Made by a program: the position numbers and the translations under genes | Notes under the pieces: model-generated | Database searches by the model: none | The model's input: only the letters and a program-made list of their open reading frames with translations | What the model was told of the DNA's origin: nothing | NCBI GenBank assembly: GCA_012511005.1 | Contig: JAAZGX010000204.1 | Span: forward strand, 1 to 14,540 | DNA length: 14,540 bases | Direction of reading: 5' to 3' | Source: Clostridiales bacterium | GTDB lineage: Bacteria > Bacillota > Clostridia > Oscillospirales > Acutalibacteraceae | Shown here: piece after piece, positions 1 through 5,764 of the stretch | Layout: every line of letters starts with the position of its first letter | Position numbering within the stretch: position 1 is the first letter of the stretch

Positions 1-1362
1 GTTAAATATTCCTTTTTTATTAAGCCGTTTTATCTCAATTTTATTGTTAATAATGCCGTAAAAAAGTGTTATGGGGCGCCACAGAATATAATAAAAAGGA
101 AATCTTGATTTTTTATGTGCGCCGTCGTTTCCCTTTTTTATTATTGAAAACTTTTCAAACGGCTCTTTTTGATTGAAAACATACGAATTTATCGTGAGCA
201 TATCGCCTTGGAAGTCGAGTATATTGTATATTCTGTCAGTTTCGGAAATATGGTCTATGGCACATTCTTCACCTTTTGTGTATCTCTCTTTTCCTCTCCT
301 TGGGCTGTTTACAGAGCCGGAAGCTAAAAAGACTGTACCTTTCGGATTTACTATTTCTTTTAAACCGTCCGTATTTTGTGACACTTTTCTGTTGTATAAA
401 ATGTGTGAACGGCTGTAATAGTGATTGTGTCCGCCCGTTACTAAATCAATGCCGTACTTATCAATAAGCGGCACTAAAAGTCTTGCAAGTAAATTGTTTT
501 CCCTTGTACGATTTTTATTATGACCGCCGTATAAATCGTGGTGAATCATCACTATTTTCCACTTGCAGTTCGGGTTTTCTGCAAATGCCGCCCGAAATGT
601 CTTTATATGGTTATTTAGACACGGATTATTACTGTCAATGCAAACAAAAAGCACATTATTATGTGTAAACCAGTGGTTGCTGCCCATAAAGGAGTGCGAG
701 CCGTCTATTTTGTAGTTCGGGTTGTTAAAAAAATATGTATACACAAAATTCTTTTTATCGTGGTTGCCTATTATGCAGTTAACAGGTATTTTCGAAAGGA
801 CGGGAGAAGCCGCAAAACCCCTGTATTCCTCTGATTTGCCTGAACTTGCCTGGTCTCCCCCCGAGAGTATCATTGAAATAGAGGGTCTGTGACTTAGCGC
901 CTCTAAAAACACCTTATGCAAACGAAAACTCGTTTCAATCAAAACATCGGGGTTGTCATTACTGCTGCCAACATGCACATCTGCTACATAAATACAACTG
1001 AATACATCACTTTTTTCCTTTGTGCTAAATGAATATATGTCAGACTGTGTTTCATTTGTAACGCACCTGTAATAATATGTTCTATTTGGCAAAAGCTCTG
1101 AAAACTCCGCATGATTTGCGTCCACAACAGAGTTTGGAAGTAAAACCCGCCTTGCTTTTATGCGTTTTGCATCGTCTAACGACGGGCTTTCACTAAAAAG
1201 GACAAAAGGCTCTGTTTCATTTTTACCGCTTGTCCATACAAGCCTTCTTTTTGTATCGTCCGCTCCGGGGCAAAGAAAGGGATTGCCGCCTTTGTCTAAA
1301 ATACCTTCCCAATACCCTCGCCACTGCTCTGATGTTTCCGGATTTTTTCTTATCTCTGTCAT
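1..1362 (-). CDS. Purple-acid-phosphatase-like metallophosphoesterase (3' end outside window)
   Basis: This is an open frame of 454 codons from ATG at 1362 to the window edge with no stop, so the C-terminus is missing. The calcineurin-like metallophosphoesterase motifs appear in order: D128-x-H130 (ADVHVG), D170 (SGGDQ), G199-N-H-D202, H274-H275 (MIHHD) and G311-H-N-H314. Together they give a complete dinuclear metal site. Residues about 30-115 resemble the fibronectin-III-like N-terminal domain of purple acid phosphatases, including a TYYYRC strand near 100-105. No signal peptide or membrane segment is visible at the N-terminus, so a cytoplasmic location is inferred, which is unusual for this architecture. 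The start is supported by a GGAAGG ribosome binding site just upstream, and the gene has its own putative promoter after the proS terminator. The substrate is unknown; hydrolysis of a phosphomonoester or phosphodiester is the family expectation. I am sure of the fold and unsure of the role. Confidence 0.85.
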   Translation of the reverse strand, partial: MTEIRKNPETSEQWRGYWEGILDKGGNPFLCPGADDTKRRLVWTSGKNETEPFVLFSESPSLDDAKRIKARRVLLPNSVVDANHAEFSELLPNRTYYYRCVTNETQSDIYSFSTKEKSDVFSCIYVADVHVGSSNDNPDVLIETSFRLHKVFLEALSHRPSISMILSGGDQASSGKSEEYRGFAASPVLSKIPVNCIIGNHDKKNFVYTYFFNNPNYKIDGSHSFMGSNHWFTHNNVLFVCIDSNNPCLNNHIKTFRAAFAENPNCKWKIVMIHHDLYGGHNKNRTRENNLLARLLVPLIDKYGIDLVTGGHNHYYSRSHILYNRKVSQNTDGLKEIVNPKGTVFLASGSVNSPRRGKERYTKGEECAIDHISETDRIYNILDFQGDMLTINSYVFNQKEPFEKFSIIKKGNDGAHKKSRFPFYYILWRPITLFYGIINNKIEIKRLNKKGIFN

Positions 1363-1390
1363 ATCCTTCCCCCCTCTTGTTTACTAATAA

Positions 1391-1420
1391 AATATAACAT
1401 ATAAAGGGTGAATGTTGCAA
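1391..1420 (-). promoter_or_regulatory. Putative sigma-A promoter for the metallophosphoesterase
   Basis: On the minus strand, TTGCAA (1415-1420) and TATATT (1391-1396) are separated by 18 bases. A TG one base upstream of the -10 makes an extended -10. The predicted transcript start lies about 20 bases before the ATG at 1362. It sits between the proS terminator and the metallophosphoesterase gene, which fits independent transcription. This is an assignment by eye only. Confidence 0.5.
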
Positions 1421-1425
1421 TCACG

Positions 1426-1458
1426 AATAAAACGCAGGTTATATACCCGCGTTTTATT
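1426..1458 (-). terminator. Intrinsic terminator after proS
   Basis: Ten perfectly paired bases (1426-1435 with 1449-1458) flank an interior GGT/ACC pairing and a small AT-rich loop. The outer stem is A-rich on one arm and T-rich on the other. It lies 15 bases past the proS stop, so it most likely ends the acpP-proS transcript. The U-run after the stem is short on the minus strand, and termination may rely on the U-rich 3' arm. Confidence 0.7.
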
Positions 1459-1472
1459 ATTTTACTTATAGT

Positions 1473-2915
1473 TTAATATGATTTTCCCCAATAAAGCATG
1501 GTTTTGGCAGGCTTGCCGCAGCAAACACATTTATCGCCCAAAGCCTCTTGCTCGAATGGTATGCAGCGCGAGCCGACGCCCGTCTGCTCTTTTATTTTTT
1601 CTTCGCATTCTTCGCTTTCACACCACATGGCTTTAATAAATCCGTCGCCTTTTTCTGAAAGCACATTTATAATCTCGTCTGCCGTATGGCAAATATATGT
1701 ACGGTCATTTTGATTTTTAAGCGCTTTTTCATAAAGTGAAACAGAAATATCTTTAAGCATAGCGTCAATAGCGCTTTCAAGCTCTGAAAACTTTATAAAA
1801 CTCTTTTCTCTGTTATCGCGGCGCACTAATACGCACTGTTCCTTTTCAATATCACGAGGTCCTATTTCAAGTCTGATAGGCACGCCTTTCATTTCATATT
1901 CCGCGAATTTCCAGCCTGCTGAATTATCAGAGTCATCAATATTTACTCTAAAACTCTTTTCAAGCCGCGCTTTTAGCTCCCGCGCTTTTTCAAGAACGCC
2001 GGCTTTATGCTGTGCAACGGGTAAAATTATAACCTGTATCGGCGCTACCGCAGGGGGAACCACAAGCCCGTTATTGTCCCCGTGTGACATAATCATACCG
2101 CCGATAAGGCGCGTTGTAACGCCCCAAGAGGTTTGGTGAACATATTGTAATGTATTGTCTTTATCTGTATATGTTATATCAAAGGCTTTAGCGAAGCCGT
2201 CCCCAAAATAGTGGGAGGTGCCGGCTTGTAGCGCTTTACCGTCATGCATTAACGCCTCAATAGTATATGTGGCTTTTGCCCCCGCGAATTTATCACTCTC
2301 TGTTTTTCTGCCCTTTACAACGGGCATTGAAAGCGTTTCACGGCAAAAATCAGCATATACATTGAGCATACGCTCCGTTTCTTCAACAGCTTCCTGTTTT
2401 GTGGCGTGGGCTGTGTGCCCCTCCTGCCAAAGAAACTCGCGGGAACGCAAGAACGGGCGCGTCGTCTTTTCCCAGCGCACCACATTACACCACTGATTAT
2501 AAAGCTTTGGCAAATCCCTGTGGGACTCTATTATATTTGAATAATGCTCACAAAAAAGCGTTTCGGAAGTCGGGCGAACGCAAAGGCGCTCCGTCAGTTT
2601 TTCGTCTCCGCCGTGTGTTACCCAGGCAACCTCCGGCGCAAAGCCCTCTACATGGTCTTTCTCCTTTTGAAGAAGCGACTCCGGAATAAAAAGCGGCATA
2701 TAGACATTTTCATGCCCTGTTTCCTTAAATCTTCTGTCTAAATCCTTTTGTATGTTCTCCCAAATAGCATAGCCATAGGGGCGTATAACCATACATCCCT
2801 TAACGCTCGAATAGTCAATTAAATCTGCTTTTTTTACAATATCCGTATACCATTTTGCAAAGTCATCCTCCATGGCGGTTATTGCTTCTACAAGTTTTTT
2901 CTGCTCCTGTGACAT
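1473..2915 (-). CDS. proS: Prolyl-tRNA synthetase, type 3 (no editing insertion)
   Basis: This 480-residue class II aminoacyl-tRNA synthetase charges tRNA-Pro with proline using ATP in the cytoplasm. The motif 2 region includes RPTSE at 114-118 and the loop RSREFLWQEGHTAHAT at 157-172. Motif 3 lies around 272-288 (HGDNNGLVVPP). An anticodon-binding domain follows from about residue 290. The C-terminal segment carries cysteines 432, 437, 451, 463, 465 and 466 and ends in Tyr. This matches the archaeal/eukaryote-like type 3 ProRS, whose C-terminal domain can bind zinc, and not the longer bacterial type with an editing domain between motifs 2 and 3. The gene begins 7 bases after the acpP stop. 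The nearest Shine-Dalgarno, GAGGAG, overlaps the last acpP codons 13 bases from the ATG, which is rather far. I see no T-box leader. Confidence 0.96.
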   Translation of the reverse strand: MSQEQKKLVEAITAMEDDFAKWYTDIVKKADLIDYSSVKGCMVIRPYGYAIWENIQKDLDRRFKETGHENVYMPLFIPESLLQKEKDHVEGFAPEVAWVTHGGDEKLTERLCVRPTSETLFCEHYSNIIESHRDLPKLYNQWCNVVRWEKTTRPFLRSREFLWQEGHTAHATKQEAVEETERMLNVYADFCRETLSMPVVKGRKTESDKFAGAKATYTIEALMHDGKALQAGTSHYFGDGFAKAFDITYTDKDNTLQYVHQTSWGVTTRLIGGMIMSHGDNNGLVVPPAVAPIQVIILPVAQHKAGVLEKARELKARLEKSFRVNIDDSDNSAGWKFAEYEMKGVPIRLEIGPRDIEKEQCVLVRRDNREKSFIKFSELESAIDAMLKDISVSLYEKALKNQNDRTYICHTADEIINVLSEKGDGFIKAMWCESEECEEKIKEQTGVGSRCIPFEQEALGDKCVCCGKPAKTMLYWGKSY

Positions 2916-2922
2916 TTAATAT

Positions 2923-3147
2923 TTAATGCTCCTCTATATATTTAACAAGGTCTCCCACCGTTTTAATTCCTTCAATTTCCTCATCCGGTACTTCAATATC
3001 AAACTCATCCTCGAAAGACATAATAAGGTCTATAATATCAAGGCTGTCTGCACCAAGGTCTTCCAAAATATTGGAGTCCATAGTTACTTTGTCCTCCTCA
3101 AGGTCAAGCTGTTCGCATATTATTGTTCTAACCTTATCAAAAATCAT
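2923..3147 (-). CDS. acpP: Acyl carrier protein
   Basis: This small acidic protein of 74 residues carries growing acyl chains in type II fatty acid synthesis and donates them to phospholipid synthesis, including PlsX. The phosphopantetheine attachment site is Ser35 in the motif GADSLDIID (32-40), and the predicted helices match the four-helix ACP fold. Length is normal for the family. An AGGAG site lies 9 bases before the ATG, and a near-consensus promoter lies 46 bases upstream of it. It is followed closely by proS, so the two are probably co-transcribed. In many Firmicutes acpP sits between plsX and rnc; here it is about 9 kb away. A dedicated ACP for another pathway is possible but nothing nearby suggests one. 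Confidence 0.95.
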   Translation of the reverse strand: MIFDKVRTIICEQLDLEEDKVTMDSNILEDLGADSLDIIDLIMSFEDEFDIEVPDEEIEGIKTVGDLVKYIEEH

Positions 3148-3193
3148 ACAAAAACACTCCTAAAAAATACTTATCGCACAAGCGGGTAAAGAA

Positions 3194-3222
3194 ATTCTAT
3201 CTACTTTGATTTCCTTTGTCAA
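3194..3222 (-). promoter_or_regulatory. Sigma-A promoter for acpP-proS
   Basis: A perfect -35 TTGACA (3217-3222) and a -10 TAGAAT (3194-3199) are separated by 17 bases on the minus strand. The expected transcript start is near 3187, giving a leader of about 40 bases. The rest of the gap between ribU and acpP (3148-3291) shows no clear terminator for ribU and no palindrome resembling a FapR operator. Confidence 0.85.
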
Positions 3223-3291
3223 TAGTTTTCTGTAAATAAAGAAGTATATCCCTAATTTTAAGCGTTACAGATACAGTATATTGATTGATTA

Positions 3292-3942
3292 TTAAATTAT
3301 TCCTTTTAACGCTAAAACAAATATAATACATGTTAAAAGTATTATAAGCGATATAATAAGAACGCCGATACTTTGCTTTCTTTTTACACGAGCAGTTTGT
3401 GCCGGCAAAAGCTTTCCTTTCCTAAGAGCTGAACTTACAGGTTTATAAAGCAGCAGTGTTAGAGCTGTGTTTATGCCGCCTTTGAGTAAATTAAACGGTA
3501 AAATTGCGGGAACTAAAAGCTTTACTACCTCTTCACGCGGCACATGCATAAAAATTGGTGTAACTATATAGTTCCAAAGAAGCATAACGAGAGTTGCTGT
3601 TATAATACCTGAAAAAAGCCCTATTGCCGCACCTTTGATTGTGCGTTTTTTCTTGTAAATTAAAGATGCTGTAGTCGCAAATGAACAAGTCGCAAGAACA
3701 TTCATAAAAAAGCCTATTATGCCTGTAGAGCTTATTGTAACCATTTCTAAAAAAGACACTGTAACCGAGATTAAAACGCTTGCAAACGGACCTAATAAAA
3801 AGCCGCCAATGGTTATAATTATGTCTTTTGGCTCATACGACAAAAACAGTACAACAGGTATTCTGCCAAAAGCTACTGCCATAAACGCAAAAGCCGCAAG
3901 CACCGCAATTGTAATATATTTTTTTAATGTTTCTCTGTTCAA
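3292..3942 (-). CDS. ribU: Riboflavin ECF transporter, substrate-binding S component (RibU family)
   Basis: A 216-residue integral membrane protein with about six hydrophobic segments, expected to bind riboflavin at the cell surface and work with a shared EcfA/EcfA'/EcfT energising module encoded elsewhere. Family-like motifs are YEPKDI (36-41) after the first helix, STGIIGFFMN (72-81) and PFNLLKGGIN (149-158). The C-terminus is basic and then hydrophobic (about 180-216). The FMN riboswitch directly upstream strongly supports the substrate. I chose the TTG start at 3942 because a good AAAGGGGG site lies 7 bases before it. The frame is also open back to an ATG at 4041, but those 33 codons would be read through the riboswitch and its expression platform and do not resemble a RibU N-terminus. 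Confidence 0.92.
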   Translation of the reverse strand: MNRETLKKYITIAVLAAFAFMAVAFGRIPVVLFLSYEPKDIIITIGGFLLGPFASVLISVTVSFLEMVTISSTGIIGFFMNVLATCSFATTASLIYKKKRTIKGAAIGLFSGIITATLVMLLWNYIVTPIFMHVPREEVVKLLVPAILPFNLLKGGINTALTLLLYKPVSSALRKGKLLPAQTARVKRKQSIGVLIISLIILLTCIIFVLALKGII

Positions 3943-3963
3943 AATAATGCCCCCTTTAAAAGT

Positions 3964-3982
3964 AAAAAAACCGATAAATCGG
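3964..3982 (-). terminator. Candidate expression-platform terminator of the FMN riboswitch
   Basis: On the minus strand, a short hairpin with 4-bp stem CCGA/UCGG (3971-3982) is followed immediately by seven U residues (3964-3970). It lies between the aptamer and the ribU ribosome binding site. The descending arm plus its U residues (UCGGUUU, 3968-3974) is perfectly complementary over 7 bases to AAACCGA inside the aptamer (4024-4030), which could act as an antiterminator when FMN is absent. A second hairpin with a U-rich loop lies just upstream (3985-4002). The stem is short, so translational control through the GGGCA at the ribosome binding site pairing with UGCCC (3981-3985) is an alternative. 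Confidence 0.5.
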
Positions 3983-3999
3983 GCAATAGTAAAAAAACT

Positions 4000-4109
4000 A
4001 TTTCTTTCATCCGGACTATACCGTCGGTTTGAGAGTTTCACTCAATCAACCGCTTTTGCGGCTCGCAGACTTTACTGCCGGTGGGGAATTGCACCCGCCC
4101 CTGAAATAC
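4000..4109 (-). promoter_or_regulatory. FMN riboswitch (RFN element)
   Basis: The minus strand carries the conserved RFN segments in order: AGGGGCGGGTGCAATTCCC, then CACCGGCAGTAAAGTCTGCG with the AGCCGC arm, a variable hairpin near 4033-4047, and GACGGTATAGTCCGGATGAA. A closing P1 helix pairs 4102-4106 with 4005-4009. It begins within a few bases of the predicted transcript start of the promoter at 4116-4143 and ends about 60 bases before the ribU start. FMN binding is expected to switch off riboflavin uptake. The aptamer assignment is secure; the switching mechanism is inferred. Confidence 0.96.
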
Positions 4110-4115
4110 ATATAT

Positions 4116-4143
4116 ATTATATACAAAAATAGAAATTTGTCAA
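4116..4143 (-). promoter_or_regulatory. Sigma-A promoter for the FMN riboswitch and ribU
   Basis: A perfect -35 TTGACA (4138-4143) and a perfect -10 TATAAT (4116-4121) are separated by 16 bases. The predicted transcript start falls at about 4109, right at the 5' side of the riboswitch P1 helix. The -35 begins only 6 bases after the hairpin that ends the preceding operon. Confidence 0.88.
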
Positions 4144-4149
4144 TATGAA

Positions 4150-4171
4150 GGGAGCCGAAAAATCGGCTCCC
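4150..4171 (-). terminator. Intrinsic terminator ending the trmFO/plsX-to-phosphodiesterase operon
   Basis: A perfect 9-bp GC-rich stem (GGGAGCCGA at 4150-4158 with TCGGCTCCC at 4163-4171) encloses a 4-base loop, 10 bases beyond the phosphodiesterase stop. The U-tract on the minus strand is weak (UUCAUAUU). It separates the long housekeeping operon from the ribU transcription unit. Confidence 0.75.
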
Positions 4172-4181
4172 CTCTTATTTG

Positions 4182-5186
4182 TTAAACTAATTCTCCGTTT
4201 AAGGAGTTAATTACCGCGTATGCCCTTTCGGGATAATCCGTAATAATTGCATCTGCACCTATTTCATTAAGGTATTTCATTTCCTTTTCATCATTTACAG
4301 TCCAATACTGTACAGCGATGTTGTGTTTATGCGCATAATTTACAACTCGTGTTGTGCCTGTGTTTATAACAAAAGCACTGCTTGGTATTTGTAAGGCTTT
4401 GTAATTAAAGCTTCCCACCTCTTTATCAATACCAAAAAATGCGCACATATAAAATACTATTCCCTCTGTAAGACTGCAAGAGCGAAGCATATCGGGATAG
4501 GTTTTGTCCATATATTTGCTGACATTGACATGGAATGTGCCTATTATAGCTTTTTCAAGCATCTTCTTTTCGGAAAGGATTTTGTAAAGCTTATCAGCCG
4601 CTTTTTCGCCAAGCTCCCCGCCATTTTTAATTTCAATTATATAGCTGAAGTCGCCGTTAGACTGTAAATAGTCAAGAACGGCTTCAATCTTCACTGCCTT
4701 TAGGTTTTCAGGAATTTTGTCGCCTCTTAACCCTGCGTAGGGTTTATTGCCGTTTTCGTCCGTAAAACTCTCTCCGAAATTCAGATTTCTGATTTCATCG
4801 TATGTATAGTCGGACGGTTTTGCTTTATCAACCTTTAGTGTTTCGGCTGAATCAGTAGTACGGTCAAGCGTTGAGTCGTGCAGCAATATTAATTCCCCGT
4901 CCTTCGTAATATGTAAGTCAAACTCAAAAATGTCCGTGTTAAACTCCTTGCTGTTAATGCAGTTTTCAAACGCCATTAAAGTGTTTTCCGGAAACTGCCC
5001 TCCACCTGAGCGGTGCGCCGATACGAATGCTTTGCCGCGCTCCGTGATATAGGGGTTCGTCGTTTCATAATCCACGACCAAATCTTTCGTTTCTCTTGTC
5101 ATAAAAAACAAAAGAGTAGCAAAAGAAGCGATAAGAATAACGAAAACGAGCAAGATTGACAACAGTACCTTCCAAATGCGTTTCAT
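4182..5186 (-). CDS. Membrane-anchored glycerophosphodiester phosphodiesterase family protein
   Basis: The 334-residue protein has one N-terminal transmembrane segment (about 7-29) preceded by basic residues. The catalytic domain should therefore be outside the membrane, anchored by an uncleaved signal. The GDPD TIM-barrel motifs are present: the catalytic pair H58-R59 (SAHRS) and H103 (LLHDSTLDRTTD), PENT at 66-69, the metal ligands E88 and D90 (EFDLHITKDGE), E185 (IIEIK), and the C-terminal motif VQYWTVND (292-299) with DAIITDYPE (312-320). The family hydrolyses glycerophosphodiesters from lipid turnover to glycerol 3-phosphate and an alcohol; some anchored members act on lipoteichoic acid. 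The ATG overlaps the rdgB stop (ATGA) and a GGAGG site lies 7 bases upstream inside rdgB, so translation is coupled. It is the last gene of the operon. Confidence 0.93.
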   Translation of the reverse strand: MKRIWKVLLSILLVFVILIASFATLLFFMTRETKDLVVDYETTNPYITERGKAFVSAHRSGGGQFPENTLMAFENCINSKEFNTDIFEFDLHITKDGELILLHDSTLDRTTDSAETLKVDKAKPSDYTYDEIRNLNFGESFTDENGNKPYAGLRGDKIPENLKAVKIEAVLDYLQSNGDFSYIIEIKNGGELGEKAADKLYKILSEKKMLEKAIIGTFHVNVSKYMDKTYPDMLRSCSLTEGIVFYMCAFFGIDKEVGSFNYKALQIPSSAFVINTGTTRVVNYAHKHNIAVQYWTVNDEKEMKYLNEIGADAIITDYPERAYAVINSLNGELV

Positions 5187-5764
5187 AATAATTCCTCCTT
5201 TAGTTTTCTGAGAGATTCCCCTCTGTGGCTTAATTTATCTTTATTCTTTGGAGTTAATTCCCCGAAGCTTTTACCACCTGCATAAAAGATAGGGTCATAA
5301 CCAAATCCGCCGCTGCCTTTTACTTCAAAACCAATTTCACCCTCACACTCCCCGCGGCAGACTATCTCCCTGCCGTCAGGAAAAACACACGCCGCAACGG
5401 ATACAAAACGCGCCGTTCTTTTTTCTTTCGGAACATTTTTTAACTCAAAAAGCAGTTTTTCTATATTTTTCTCATCGTTGCCATGCTCCCCCGCATACCT
5501 TGCGGAATATATGCCGGGCGCGCCGTCAAGATAATCGACGCATAAACCGGAGTCATCGGCAACGCAAGGCATTTTACCCTCTTTTGCGCCGCTTCTTGCT
5601 TTTAATAGGGCATTTTCCTCAAATGTATCGCCCGTTTCCTCTACATCCGTTAAAGTAAACCCCGCTTCTGCCGCCGTTATTACAGTAATTCCAAGTGGTT
5701 TTAATATACGCGCCAACTCATCGCGCTTTTTCAAGTTGTGAGACGCTATTAAAAACTCTTTCAT
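5183..5764 (-). CDS. rdgB: XTP/dITP diphosphatase (non-canonical purine NTP pyrophosphatase)
   Basis: A 193-residue HAM1/RdgB-family enzyme that hydrolyses XTP, ITP and dITP to monophosphates and diphosphate, keeping deaminated purines out of DNA and RNA. Family motifs are complete: the N-terminal phosphate-binding SHNLKK (8-13), FEENALLKA (48-56), the catalytic ADDSGL (69-74) with D71 as the expected base, GGFGYDPIF (152-160) for base recognition, and SHRG (179-182). Length is normal. The start overlaps the ftsY stop as ATGA. Its Shine-Dalgarno AAGGA lies 7 bases upstream and is embedded in the last codons of ftsY. Confidence 0.97.
   Translation of the reverse strand: MKEFLIASHNLKKRDELARILKPLGITVITAAEAGFTLTDVEETGDTFEENALLKARSGAKEGKMPCVADDSGLCVDYLDGAPGIYSARYAGEHGNDEKNIEKLLFELKNVPKEKRTARFVSVAACVFPDGREIVCRGECEGEIGFEVKGSGGFGYDPIFYAGGKSFGELTPKNKDKLSHRGESLRKLKEELL

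Noticed and set aside
173..668. Three short plus-strand open frames in the first 700 bases
   Set aside because: They lie opposite a continuous minus-strand metallophosphoesterase frame with complete metal-binding motifs.
2915..3291. T-box or other leader RNA before the acpP-proS unit
   Set aside because: The leader from the predicted start to acpP is only about 40 bases, with no specifier hairpin or T-box sequence.
3148..3291. Terminator for ribU or a FapR operator before acpP
   Set aside because: Only a loose CTGTAA/TTACAG pairing with a loop of more than 20 bases is visible, and no FapR-like palindrome was found.
3985..4002. AAUAGU/ACUAUU hairpin as the riboswitch terminator
   Set aside because: Its U residues are in the loop, not after the stem. 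The following CCGA/UCGG hairpin with a trailing U-run is the better candidate.
3719..4132. Plus-strand open frame of 137 codons opposite ribU and the FMN riboswitch
   Set aside because: It crosses the riboswitch and its promoter on the opposite strand, and the sequence is explained fully by ribU and the RFN element.
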